Positions 9,140-17,974 of a stretch of 64,000 nt of DNA are shown here, one piece after another; position 1 is the first letter of the stretch, and every line of letters begins with the position of its first letter. The notes under the pieces were generated by a model, which did not search any database, was not told the origin of the DNA, and saw nothing but the letters and a program-made list of their open reading frames with translations. The stretch covers positions 102,606 to 166,605 of the forward strand of contig NZ_JADU01000006.1 in the NCBI RefSeq assembly GCF_000518545.1, read 5' to 3'. The position numbers were made by a program, and so were the translations under genes. Source of the DNA: Hallella seregens ATCC 51272 (GTDB lineage: Bacteria; Bacteroidota; Bacteroidia; Bacteroidales; Bacteroidaceae).

Positions 9140-10657
9140 CTATTTATCATATCCGTCGTTCTGTACTAAATTCGGGTTAGCATTCAATACATCTGTTGGA
9201 ATAGGGAACAGAAGTCGGAAAGTTTCAGCCGACTGATCAGGATGTGCCCAATATTTCTTCAGATAGGTGCCAAAGCGTATCATATCCTCGTGGCGCCATC
9301 CTTCCCATGCCAGTTCTCGTCCACGTTCATTGTAGAGTTCCGATAAAGTAATATCTTTTTCTGTATAGATATTGAGTCCTGCTCGTGTACGGATTTTCGA
9401 TAATTCCTGCAATACAACAGGACTTTTGCCCTGACGCAATAAAGCTTCTTCATACATGAGGATAACATCAGCATAACGGAAGATGGCAAAGTCATTATTC
9501 TGCGAAGCATTACCACCTGTAAGGGTACCATCGGTCTGATAAGGCCATTTCACGCAGCGTGCCCCCTCGTCATCAGAACGGCCACCATTCTTATTATAAT
9601 ATTTGTCCTCATCAAAATAAGGCTTATAGGTAAATGGATAACCCTCGCCGCCAACAAGCCAACACATATCGCGACGCTTGTCTTTCTCATCGTAAGTCTG
9701 ATAAAAATCTGGCTCGCAGATAAAGCCATCCCAAGCATCGGAAATTTTGAAATATGATGCTGACTTTCCGTCAAGCGTGAGTACATAAATGATTAAACCT
9801 GTATCCCAACTACTGGTATAAATATTGTCATAGGGGATTACAAATATATTTTCCTTTGATGCAGCATTGTCAATAGCAAAGTTAGCTACATAATCATCCT
9901 CAATTGCATAGTGACCGGAATTTATAATGGCTTTACATTGTTCCTCTGCCTTGTCGTAGGCTTTATGCCCTTCGCCAAACCACGTAGCTGCATTCAGATA
10001 AAGTTTGGCTAACAAACAGCGAGCAGCACCCTGTGTAATACGCCCATAGTTAGACGAAGCAGGCGAGGCATCCAAGAAATCCATGTTGTCATTGATCTCT
10101 GTGATGAGGAAATCATATATTTCCCTGCGACTCTTTTGCTTAGGATAATCAGTATCTGTATAATCGATAGTGAAAGGCACATTGCCCCAATTAGAAATAG
10201 CTTCATAATAGAAAAACGCGCGTAGTACTTTCATTTCGGCAATAAGTTTATCCTTTCCTGACACCTCAACAGAAGTCTGCTCGGTCTCAAAAATAATCTC
10301 ATTACATGACGCTATGCCATTGAACAAGAAATTCCATCCTTTCTTCACTAATTTATTGGCAGGAGGAATCATATTAGTCTGTAGTTCTTCATACCGTCCA
10401 TTAGAATACCAGCTACCACCATGGGCCGGTACTGCACATTCGTCAGAAGTTTGCAACAATAGGGTCCACAGACTCTGCTCTTGGTTGTATGCCTGCAACT
10501 TTGTGTAGGCCCTTCCTGCATTGGCCACCAGTTCCTCCTCGGTTTTGAAGAAGTTGTTCATGTCAATGTTAGAATATACATGCTCGTCAAGATTATCGCA
10601 ACTAGACATGGCAAGAGCCATTATGCCAGATGTAAATAATATATATAGCTTTTTCAT
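9140..10657 (-). CDS. SusD/RagB-family surface lipoprotein
   Basis: 505 residues. The signal peptide ends in a lipobox (MSSC at residues 17-20), so the mature protein is a lipoprotein. The remainder is the TPR-containing SusD fold, with NNFFKTEEELVANAGRAYTKLQAY near the start and ERGRELAWEGWRHEDMIRFG near the end, both typical of the family. SusD proteins form the lid over the SusC pore and hold the ligand at the cell surface. The gene starts 12 bases after susC. In this locus the ligand is presumably a ribose-containing molecule rather than a polysaccharide; that is inferred from the ribokinase and the ADP-ribosylglycohydrolase-fold genes. Confidence 0.93.
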   Translation of the reverse strand: MKKLYILFTSGIMALAMSSCDNLDEHVYSNIDMNNFFKTEEELVANAGRAYTKLQAYNQEQSLWTLLLQTSDECAVPAHGGSWYSNGRYEELQTNMIPPANKLVKKGWNFLFNGIASCNEIIFETEQTSVEVSGKDKLIAEMKVLRAFFYYEAISNWGNVPFTIDYTDTDYPKQKSRREIYDFLITEINDNMDFLDASPASSNYGRITQGAARCLLAKLYLNAATWFGEGHKAYDKAEEQCKAIINSGHYAIEDDYVANFAIDNAASKENIFVIPYDNIYTSSWDTGLIIYVLTLDGKSASYFKISDAWDGFICEPDFYQTYDEKDKRRDMCWLVGGEGYPFTYKPYFDEDKYYNKNGGRSDDEGARCVKWPYQTDGTLTGGNASQNNDFAIFRYADVILMYEEALLRQGKSPVVLQELSKIRTRAGLNIYTEKDITLSELYNERGRELAWEGWRHEDMIRFGTYLKKYWAHPDQSAETFRLLFPIPTDVLNANPNLVQNDGYDK

Positions 10658-10669
10658 TTCTATAATTCT

Positions 10670-13570
10670 TTAAAATTCAACTTTAACTCCAAAGGTAAAT
10701 TGCGTTGTGCGAGGATAATAGTTTAAGTATTCAATGCCTGGCTCCAGACCGGAAAGGGCAACTTCTGGATCTACGCCCTTATATTTGGTAATACAGAATA
10801 CATTCTGTGCTGTTAGAGCAAGGCGTAGGCTATGTATAAATTTAGATTTGAAATCAAGGTTATAACCCAACGATACATAGTCGAGTTTTAAGAATGATGC
10901 ACTTTCTATATACTTTGATGAATACTTATAGGTAGTACTTGTAAATTCCTTGCAATCAAGCCATTTCTCAGAAATATTACGAAGTCCGAGACTACTTAGG
11001 TTGGCATATTCCATGGCATAGTTGTTGAGAATATCGCCGCCAATGGAAGCCCGCAGGGAGAAACCAAGATCAAATTTCTTGTAGCGGAAATTATTGCTCC
11101 ATCCCATCTGGAAGTCAGGATAGGCGTTTCCTATTTTCTCCCACTGTTCCTCTGGAACTGACCCATCACTTCCTTGTCCCTTGAGGATGTCGTTGCCGTT
11201 AGCGTCAATTCCCGTCCATACAGGACCATAGAATGTTCCCAGCGATTCTCTTTCTATTAAGCGTTGGGTATAACATGCACCACTGGTTGACCAACCAACC
11301 TTATATGTTCCGTTTTCAAATTCTTTATTAGTGAATTTCTTCAGTTTATTGCTATTATGTGAAAGAGTATAGGTCATGTTCCATTCGAAGTCCTTGACTC
11401 GGACTGGTATTACGCTGAGAGTTATCTCAATACCATTGTTACTGATTTCACCCACATTGGTAAATATCGTATCATAAACATAAGGAGGTGTTGGAACGGT
11501 ATAAGAATACAACAAATTAGTAGTCAGCCTGTGATAAAAGTCTATCGTACCAGAGATACGGCCATCAAAGAAACCAAAGTCAAGACCTACATTGAATTCG
11601 TTTTTTCTTTCCCATTGCAGGTCAGGATTGGCATTGCTAGCCGGCTGATAGGTATGTATCCAGCGTCCATTGTAATAACAATAGCCTGCTACGGACATCA
11701 ACATTAATGATTTATAATTAGAAAAATCTTGGTTTCCTGTAACACCATAACCTATGCGTAATTTGAGGTCGTTCATCCATTTGGCATCTTTCATAAAAGA
11801 TTCTTTATTGATACGCCATCCTGCACTGACAGCAGGGAACCATCCCCATTTATTGTTGTTTCCAAAACGTGAAGAACCGTCACGACGCATCGAGAAAGAC
11901 AGAAGATAACGGTCATCATAGTTGTACATGATTCGGCCAAAATAAGCAATATAAGTGTTGTCTTCTTTATACGAATTCATAGAGGCTTTACCTTGTGACA
12001 AATAGGCACCTGCACCAATATTGTTCCAAAGATAGTCATCCACATCAAAGTATGAGTTCTCCATTCCAGAAGTACTGTTCTTCTGATATTGATATTCATA
12101 GCCTAACAGTGCTTGTACTGCATGTTTGCCAAACTCTTGGAAGTAGTTTAGTGTTGACTGGAACTGGGTGTCGTCATACTGGACGTTTGAGATTTTGGCT
12201 AATCCATTGGTGCCTATGTAGCTTGGATAATAGTGCGAATAATACGTATTTTCAGTTGATTTCTCACGGTCATACGAAAGGAAATTATCCCATTTCAGCC
12301 CAGGAACACATTTGATGTTAAGGGAGGCACGTAGATTACCACCATAGTTATCGTCTTCGTTCTCCATCGAACATTCATTGATCATTGCCACAGGATTGTA
12401 ATATTGCATGGCAACAGTACGGCTATATCCACCAGCTTCCGTATTGGATGCGTCATAGACAGGTGTCGTCGGATTATGCGTAAAAGCCTGTTGAAAAGCA
12501 GAAGTACTGGAAGGATAATATCTGCGGTGAGCAATACGGATGTTATAATCCATATCTAACCAGCTATCGAGAAGCGACTGACGGATATTGCTTGAAATGA
12601 TCATCTTCTCATTATAATTCTTTCTCTGCAAACCTTGTTGATATTGATAGTTAATATTAGTATGATGAGAGAACTTTTCTGTACCGCCCGAAAGAGCTAC
12701 AGAGTGACTATGCCCTATCGGTGTACGAGTAATTTCCTTGAACCAGTCTGTATTGTCTTTGCCAATATATTCTGTAAGTTCTGGGCGATAATTTTTGATT
12801 ACTTCCCTATAATCCGTTGCTGATAAAGGTTTAGCCCTGCGATTTACTACTCCCAAGGAGAATTGCGCTTCGTAGCTCACTTGGGTGGTGCCGGCATGAG
12901 CTCGTTTGGTTGTCACAATGATTACGCCGTTTGTACCGCGTGTGCCGTATATGGCAGCAGCAGAGCCATCCTTCAGAATATCAATCGATTCAACTTCTTC
13001 ATAATTGATATTGCGTATGTCTGCGCCTGCAACACCGTCAATGATAACCAGCGGCCCTTGTCCAGCCGATAGAGTATTGGTACCACGCAACAGTATTTCA
13101 TATTTAGCATTGGGATCTCCACCATTGGCATTCACTACAGAAAGTCCAGCAACCTTTCCTTGTAGCAGTCCCATAGCATTGGTAAAAATTCCTTTATTCA
13201 AGGATTTGGCCTTTAAACTGGCAACAGATCCCGTAACCTCTTTTTTGGTAGTAAATCCATAGCCAATCACTACAATCTCATTCAGATTCTGATTGTCTTC
13301 CTGCAATGTAATAGTATAGTTATTCCTACCAGAAACTTCCTGAGTGTGGAAACCTATATAAGATATGACAAGTGTCTCTGTTGGATCAGCCATAAGAGAG
13401 AACTTGCCGTTTAGATCAGTAGTAGTACCCCTTTGAGTACCTTTGACAATAATGGATACGCCTATGGTAGGATCACCATTGGCATCAGTTACAGTTCCCG
13501 TTATTTCCTGGCAGAAAGCATGGACAGAAATCATGGAGAACAGCATAAAAGTAAGAATGTGTCTGTACAT
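10670..13570 (-). CDS. SusC/RagA-family TonB-dependent outer-membrane transporter
   Basis: 966 residues. A signal peptide ends near HAFCQ. A carboxypeptidase-like domain follows (ITGTVTDANGDPTIGVSI), then the plug with the family signatures LVIIDGVAGADIRNIN and KDGSAAAIYGTRGTNG. The barrel ends in aromatic TQFTFGVKVEF, as expected for BAM-dependent insertion. At under 1,000 residues it is on the short side for SusC proteins. It sits 18 bases after the ribokinase gene and just before susD, with which it would form a TonB-driven importer of oligomeric or nucleoside-like ligands. Confidence 0.95.
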   Translation of the reverse strand: MYRHILTFMLFSMISVHAFCQEITGTVTDANGDPTIGVSIIVKGTQRGTTTDLNGKFSLMADPTETLVISYIGFHTQEVSGRNNYTITLQEDNQNLNEIVVIGYGFTTKKEVTGSVASLKAKSLNKGIFTNAMGLLQGKVAGLSVVNANGGDPNAKYEILLRGTNTLSAGQGPLVIIDGVAGADIRNINYEEVESIDILKDGSAAAIYGTRGTNGVIIVTTKRAHAGTTQVSYEAQFSLGVVNRRAKPLSATDYREVIKNYRPELTEYIGKDNTDWFKEITRTPIGHSHSVALSGGTEKFSHHTNINYQYQQGLQRKNYNEKMIISSNIRQSLLDSWLDMDYNIRIAHRRYYPSSTSAFQQAFTHNPTTPVYDASNTEAGGYSRTVAMQYYNPVAMINECSMENEDDNYGGNLRASLNIKCVPGLKWDNFLSYDREKSTENTYYSHYYPSYIGTNGLAKISNVQYDDTQFQSTLNYFQEFGKHAVQALLGYEYQYQKNSTSGMENSYFDVDDYLWNNIGAGAYLSQGKASMNSYKEDNTYIAYFGRIMYNYDDRYLLSFSMRRDGSSRFGNNNKWGWFPAVSAGWRINKESFMKDAKWMNDLKLRIGYGVTGNQDFSNYKSLMLMSVAGYCYYNGRWIHTYQPASNANPDLQWERKNEFNVGLDFGFFDGRISGTIDFYHRLTTNLLYSYTVPTPPYVYDTIFTNVGEISNNGIEITLSVIPVRVKDFEWNMTYTLSHNSNKLKKFTNKEFENGTYKVGWSTSGACYTQRLIERESLGTFYGPVWTGIDANGNDILKGQGSDGSVPEEQWEKIGNAYPDFQMGWSNNFRYKKFDLGFSLRASIGGDILNNYAMEYANLSSLGLRNISEKWLDCKEFTSTTYKYSSKYIESASFLKLDYVSLGYNLDFKSKFIHSLRLALTAQNVFCITKYKGVDPEVALSGLEPGIEYLNYYPRTTQFTFGVKVEF

Positions 13571-13588
13571 AATAGTATTGTTTATGAA

Positions 13589-14491
13589 TTATTTTATCTC
13601 GTACCTATAGGGTATTGATGATTGCGCGCCCATGCGTGTCACTGATATAGCTGAAGCATGGCAGGCAAAACGTGTACCCTCTTCCAATGACATGTTTTCC
13701 GAGAGAGCTACAGCCAAAGCTCCGCAGAACGTATCTCCTGCCGCAGTGGTATCTACTGCTTCCACCTTGTCTGATGGAACTACCGTAATTTCATGGTTTG
13801 CTATCATGGCGCCACGTGAACCAAGAGTGACGATAACTTTCTTACAGCCTACTTCTTGAATCTTTTTTGCTGCCCTCTCGGCTTCTTCCAAGCTTTGCAC
13901 CTCAATACCGGAAATAATCGAAGCCTCGGTCTCATTGGGAACAATGAGGTCGATATTGGATAGAAAGCCCGCGGGGAATCCCTGGCTCGGCGCAGGCGCA
14001 GGATTAAGTATTACTTTTTTTCCATGGGCATGCGCAATCTCTGCAGCCTTTACTACGGATTCCATTGGTATTTCCAACTGAAGGACTAAAATGTCAGAAG
14101 CTTTAATAACTTCTGTGAGACTTTCAATATCTTTAGAAGTAAGTGCATCGTTAGTACTCTCTGCTACAACAATGCAGTTTTCCCCTTTGCTGTCCACATT
14201 AATCAAAGCTACCCCAGAATTTCCCTCTGGATCCTCAAGAATATGAGACACATCAATACCCTCTTCCTTAAATAATTCGCGGGCTTTCTTGCCAAAAGTG
14301 TCCCTACCAACTTTGCACACAAACGTTACGTTACCACCCAGCCGGGAGGCTGCAACAGCTTGGTTGGCCCCCTTTCCTCCAGGATTCATCATGAATTTTC
14401 CTCCAAGCAATGTTTCGCCCGGTTTAGGCAATCGATCAGATTTAATCACCATATCGGTGTTACTGCTTCCTATCACAAGTATTCTTCTCAT
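13589..14491 (-). CDS. rbsK: Ribokinase (PfkB family)
   Basis: Start chosen at 14491 (MRRILVIGSSNTDMV), giving 300 residues; a longer reading to 14560 would run through the operator and promoter and adds no family sequence. Motifs: NPGGKGANQAVAASRLGG near residue 40 (substrate binding) and VDTTAAGDTFCGALA near residue 250, holding the anion hole and catalytic Asp of PfkB kinases. It phosphorylates ribose to ribose 5-phosphate in the cytoplasm. It is the first gene of the eight-gene operon and the strongest pointer to ribose as the end product of this locus. No SD-like purine run precedes the start, which is common in Bacteroidetes. Confidence 0.93.
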   Translation of the reverse strand: MRRILVIGSSNTDMVIKSDRLPKPGETLLGGKFMMNPGGKGANQAVAASRLGGNVTFVCKVGRDTFGKKARELFKEEGIDVSHILEDPEGNSGVALINVDSKGENCIVVAESTNDALTSKDIESLTEVIKASDILVLQLEIPMESVVKAAEIAHAHGKKVILNPAPAPSQGFPAGFLSNIDLIVPNETEASIISGIEVQSLEEAERAAKKIQEVGCKKVIVTLGSRGAMIANHEITVVPSDKVEAVDTTAAGDTFCGALAVALSENMSLEEGTRFACHASAISVTRMGAQSSIPYRYEIK

Positions 14492-14542
14492 TATTATAGA
14501 TTTTAGATATTTAGTTATTATAAATCTGATATTGAACAGATA

Positions 14543-14558
14543 GCACAAACGTTTGTGC
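14543..14558. promoter_or_regulatory. Perfect 16-bp palindrome, probable LacI-family operator
   Basis: GCACAAACGTTTGTGC is self-complementary over all 16 bases, with the central CG typical of LacI/PurR-family operators. It touches the -7 element of the leftward promoter and covers the expected start of transcription, a position where bound repressor would block the operon. The divergent LacI-type gene starts about 130 bases away. Confidence 0.75.
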
Positions 14559-14565
14559 AAATATA
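14558..14565 (-). promoter_or_regulatory. Bacteroidetes -7 element of the rbsK operon
   Basis: Read on the minus strand this is TATATTTG, matching TAnnTTTG. It precedes the chosen rbsK start by about 65 bases and abuts the palindrome. No clear TTTG upstream element is seen, which fits a regulated rather than strong constitutive promoter. Confidence 0.6.
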
Positions 14566-14660
14566 TGAAAATATCAATTAGTTGCTCGTTTTTTAACCTA
14601 CATTAACTCTGTGTTTCAGAAGAAGTCATGCGTTGTCTATGAATTATAAATTAGAATTAG

Positions 14661-14668
14661 TAAATTTG
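14661..14668 (+). promoter_or_regulatory. -7 element for the LacI-family regulator gene
   Basis: TAAATTTG matches TAnnTTTG and lies 20 bases before the ATG at 14689, leaving a short leader. Confidence 0.55.
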
Positions 14669-14688
14669 TACTCTATACTTTTAACAAG

Positions 14689-15696
14689 ATGAAAGAAACT
14701 CTTGAATCTCTTTCCAAACGGCTTGATTTGTCTAAAACTACTATCTCCAGGGCACTGTCAGGTAAGGGTGAACAATACCGCATCAACCCGGATACGGTTA
14801 CCAAAATTATTGAAGAAGCACAAAAATGTGGCTACAGGCCCAATTTTGCTGCACAAATGTTGCGCAAAAAGGCATCTTATACCATCGCTTTAGTCATACC
14901 TAACATTGTAAATCCTTTTTTTGCAAACATTGCAGGTGTAATCATCGAAGAGGCAAAAGAAAAAGGGTATTTCATCAATGTTATGAATACCTTTGAAAAC
15001 GAAGACATAGAGATGGAGTCCATCGAGAATGCCTACTCGCACAATATGGACGGAATCATCCTTGTTCCAACTGGCAGCAACGGCAAACGGCTGAAAGCAG
15101 CATACCAACCATCAGTCCCACTGATTCTTATTGATCGATATTTTGCCGACACCACTTTACCTTATGTTTCCACGAACAACTATGAAGGCGGCTATCGAGT
15201 AACCCGGTTACTGCTTGAAGCTGGACACAGAAACATCTTGTGCCTGGCAGGAGAAAGCAATTCCATCACCACGAAAGAGCGTGTACGTGGCTATCAAGAT
15301 GCCATGAAAGAATTTGGGAATGAGGGAAACATCAATGTCAAAGGAAAAGATTTCTCGCTGATGAATGGATATATTGAAACACAAATATGTCTGGCGTCAG
15401 ATTACCAACCAACGGCCATTTTTTCCACCAGCAACACCATTCTTCTGGGAGCCATGAAAGCACTGAAAGAAAATAAAAGACATATACCAGAACAAGTCTC
15501 AATGGTTTCTTTCGATGACAACATCTTCTTAGACTACCTTGAGCCTGCCATAACGCGTGTAATCCAACCTATACAAGAAATAGGAATCATCGCATTTGAC
15601 ATGATACAGGATGAAATAGAAAAGAAAGTAAAAGCCAACAGGCAGATTCTACTGAGTCCTGAACTTATCATACGCAACTCTGTGAGAATACTTTAG
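14689..15696 (+). CDS. LacI-family transcriptional regulator of the ribose-type locus
   Basis: 335 residues. The N-terminal helix-turn-helix with hinge (LSKRLDLSKTTISRALSG through IIEEAQKCGYRPN) is followed by a periplasmic-binding-protein-like sensor domain (IALVIPNIVNPFFANIAGVI onward), the usual LacI/PurR layout at normal length. It is transcribed divergently from rbsK, with the 16-bp palindrome between them, so control of the eight-gene operon is the obvious role. The inducer is probably ribose, ribose 5-phosphate or a nucleoside; this is inferred. Its base composition matches the operon rather than the G+C-rich flank, so regulator and operon appear to have moved together. Confidence 0.92.
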   Translation: MKETLESLSKRLDLSKTTISRALSGKGEQYRINPDTVTKIIEEAQKCGYRPNFAAQMLRKKASYTIALVIPNIVNPFFANIAGVIIEEAKEKGYFINVMNTFENEDIEMESIENAYSHNMDGIILVPTGSNGKRLKAAYQPSVPLILIDRYFADTTLPYVSTNNYEGGYRVTRLLLEAGHRNILCLAGESNSITTKERVRGYQDAMKEFGNEGNINVKGKDFSLMNGYIETQICLASDYQPTAIFSTSNTILLGAMKALKENKRHIPEQVSMVSFDDNIFLDYLEPAITRVIQPIQEIGIIAFDMIQDEIEKKVKANRQILLSPELIIRNSVRIL

Positions 15697-15873
15697 CTTG
15701 GCTTCGATATGAAAGTTGTCAGATTTTGCCCGAATTTCACTGACTGCCCACATTCCTCTCGACAATCAATTATTTGAGACGTTTCCGTGTTTTTTCTCAT
15801 AAAAATCGTATGAATCTAAAATAAAATTCGTATGTTTGCACGCAGATAAAAACCCTACGAAACTGCTACGACC
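15697..15873. promoter_or_regulatory. Promoter region of the lipoate ligase gene, with two direct repeats
   Basis: TATGTTTG at 15831-15838 matches the -7 element. Two related words, AAAATCGTATG (from about 15802) and AAAATTCGTATG (from about 15824), lie about two helical turns apart, the second running into the -7 element. They could be a regulator site. No hairpin terminator of the LacI gene was recognised. The change from A+T-rich locus to G+C-rich backbone occurs here. Confidence 0.45.
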
Positions 15874-16584
15874 ATGATATATATTGACCTGAAAACAACC
15901 GCGACCCACCGACTCAGCTTCTATCTCGCCATGGAGGAATACGTGGCCCGCAGCGTCTATGCGGGCGAGGACTGCTTTTTCATGTGGCAAGTGGAGCCCA
16001 CTGTCATCTTCGGACGCAACCAAGTGGCTGAGAACGAGGTGGATCTGGCCTACTGCCGCACCGAGGGCATCGACGTGTTCAGGCGCAAGAGCGGCGGCGG
16101 ATGCGTGTATGCCGACATGAGCAACGTGATGCTCTCCTACATCACGCGCGAGAACGACCTCACCGAGGCCTTCGACCATTACCTTGCCCTGCTCACCGCG
16201 GCCCTGCAGCGCATCGGCATTCCTGCCGTGCGCAACGACCATAATGACGTGATGCTGGGCGGCCATAAAATATCAGGCAACGCCATTTGGCACCTTCCCG
16301 GCCGCACCATTGCCCACGGCACGTTGCTTTACGACACGCGCATGGAGCACATGACACGCGCCATCACGCCCGGCAAACAGAAGCTCGACAAGAACGGTGT
16401 GCAGAGCGTGGCCCAGCGCATCACCCTGCTCAAGGACTACACCACACTCTCGCTCGAAGACATCAAGCGGAGCCTACGCAACACCATCTGCGACAAAACC
16501 CACTGCCTCACCGAGGCCGACGAGGACGGCATCCGCCTCATTGAGCGCGAATACCTCGACCCACAGTTCATCTACAGCAAGTAG
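15874..16584 (+). CDS. lplA: Lipoate-protein ligase family protein
   Basis: 236 residues of the BPL/LplA/LipB catalytic fold: FRRKSGGGCVYAD (the RRxxGGG lipoyl-AMP motif, residues about 69-81) and GGHKISGNA, carrying the conserved Lys. It activates lipoate with ATP and attaches it to a lysine of carrier proteins. It lacks the extra C-terminal domain of the longer E. coli enzyme. It is followed 39 bases later by gcvT, and the lysine target (GcvH) is encoded in the same cluster, so its job here is probably lipoylation of GcvH. Confidence 0.88.
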   Translation: MIYIDLKTTATHRLSFYLAMEEYVARSVYAGEDCFFMWQVEPTVIFGRNQVAENEVDLAYCRTEGIDVFRRKSGGGCVYADMSNVMLSYITRENDLTEAFDHYLALLTAALQRIGIPAVRNDHNDVMLGGHKISGNAIWHLPGRTIAHGTLLYDTRMEHMTRAITPGKQKLDKNGVQSVAQRITLLKDYTTLSLEDIKRSLRNTICDKTHCLTEADEDGIRLIEREYLDPQFIYSK

Positions 16585-16623
16585 ACGCACCGGCACGAAG
16601 CAACAATCCAAACCTGTCCCTAT

Positions 16624-17709
16624 ATGAACAAACGAACCTGTCTCTACGAGCGCCACCAGGCCATGGGTGCGCTCATCCAGCCCTTTGGCGGATTCGACAT
16701 GCCCATACAGTATTCATCCATCATCGACGAGCACCAGGCCGTGCGCCGGCATTGCGGCGTGTTCGACGTGTCGCACATGGGCGAGGTGGTGGTGCGCGGC
16801 CGCGACGCCGAGCGATACGTGAACCACATCTTCACCAACGACGTGTCGGGCGCCCCCCTCTACCAGATTTTCTACGGCATGATGCTCTATCCCGGCGGCG
16901 GCACCGTGGATGATTTGCTGGTCTACAAGATGGGCAACGAGGAGTTTTTTATCGTTATCAATGCAGCCAATATCGACAAAGACGTGGAGTGGATGCGCCG
17001 CCATGCCGAGGGGTTTGACGTGGTGCTCGACCACGCTTCCGACCGCTACGGCCAGCTGGCCGTGCAGGGACCGGAGGCCGAAGAGGTGATGGAGCAGGTG
17101 CTTGCACTGCCCTGCCGCGAGCTCTCGTTCTACACGGCGAAGACCCTTGAGGCCGCGGGCGAGACCGTTATCGTGAGCCGAACAGGCTACACGGGCGAGG
17201 ACGGGTTCGAGATCTATGGCTCCCACGCTTTCATTGTGGCCCAGTGGGATCGGCTCATGGACAGCCACCGATGCACGCCCTGCGGCCTGGGCTGCCGCGA
17301 CACGCTGCGCTTTGAGGTGGGGTTGCCGCTCTACGGCGACGAGCTCTCGCCCGACATCTCGCCCGTCATGGCGGGTCTCGGCATGTTCTGCAAGCTCGAC
17401 AAGCCTGAGTTTATCGGTCGCGAGGCCCTCGTGCGGCAGAAAGCCGAGGGCGTGACCCGCCGTCTGCGCGGCATCGAGATCGACGACCGTGCCGTACCGC
17501 GCCACGGCTACAAGGTGATGGCCGACGGCCAGGAGGTGGGCGAGGTGACCACCGGCTACCGCCTTATCTCCGTGGACAAGAGCTGTGCCGTGGCCTTAGT
17601 GGACAGCCGTCTGCAGCTCGGCGACCGCGTGGAGGTGCAAATCCGCAAGAAGCTCTTCCCCGGCACCATCGTCAAAAAGAAGTTCTACGAGAAGCATTAC
17701 AAGAAGTAA
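16624..17709 (+). CDS. gcvT: Glycine cleavage system T protein, aminomethyltransferase
   Basis: 361 residues, the normal length. FGGFDMPIQYSSIIDEH near the start and VFDVSHMGEVVVRG are family hallmarks, and SRTGYTGEDGFEIY lies in the middle. The protein transfers the methylene group from aminomethyl-lipoyl GcvH to tetrahydrofolate and releases ammonia. It follows lplA and precedes gcvH, though separated from gcvH by a 265-base gap holding tandem repeats, so the cluster may have a second promoter. Confidence 0.96.
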   Translation: MNKRTCLYERHQAMGALIQPFGGFDMPIQYSSIIDEHQAVRRHCGVFDVSHMGEVVVRGRDAERYVNHIFTNDVSGAPLYQIFYGMMLYPGGGTVDDLLVYKMGNEEFFIVINAANIDKDVEWMRRHAEGFDVVLDHASDRYGQLAVQGPEAEEVMEQVLALPCRELSFYTAKTLEAAGETVIVSRTGYTGEDGFEIYGSHAFIVAQWDRLMDSHRCTPCGLGCRDTLRFEVGLPLYGDELSPDISPVMAGLGMFCKLDKPEFIGREALVRQKAEGVTRRLRGIEIDDRAVPRHGYKVMADGQEVGEVTTGYRLISVDKSCAVALVDSRLQLGDRVEVQIRKKLFPGTIVKKKFYEKHYKK

Positions 17710-17866
17710 CAGCCCACCTCCACCTACCCCATAACAGCCCATCACCCTTATAACAGCCCACCCCCACCTACCCCATAACATCCCATCACCCTTATAACAG
17801 CCCACCCCCACCTACCCCATAACAGCCCATCACCCTTATAACAGCCTATCCCCACCTATCACCTCC
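17708..17866. repeat. 44-bp tandem repeat, three full copies plus a partial
   Basis: Copies begin at 17708, 17752, 17796 and 17840 (the last partial). Each is made of a 25-base part (AACAGCCCACCYCCACCTAC then CCCAT) and a related 19-base part (AACAKCCCATCACCCTTAT). The first copy overlaps the gcvT stop codon. Copies differ by only one or two bases, so the array is young. It is pyrimidine rich and has no spacers. Beyond it, CGCTTG-AAA-CAAGCG at 17910-17924 forms a small perfect hairpin. Confidence 0.92.
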
Positions 17867-17974
17867 TGTCAGGTATAGGTGTAGGGGCCGGCCTACGGGC
17901 CGCCCCGCACGCTTGAAACAAGCGTTCGCCATCCCCCGACAACAACCCTATTTTAAACCTAAAAATACATCATC

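Noticed and set aside
14492..14560. Longer ribokinase start at 14560
   Set aside because: It would place the start codon inside the -7 element and just upstream of the operator, and adds residues not seen in ribokinases; the Met at 14491 matches the family start.
17708..17866. CRISPR array or riboswitch in the gcvT-gcvH gap
   Set aside because: The 44-base copies are nearly identical over their whole length, so no spacers exist. No paired-aptamer pattern of a glycine riboswitch could be seen.
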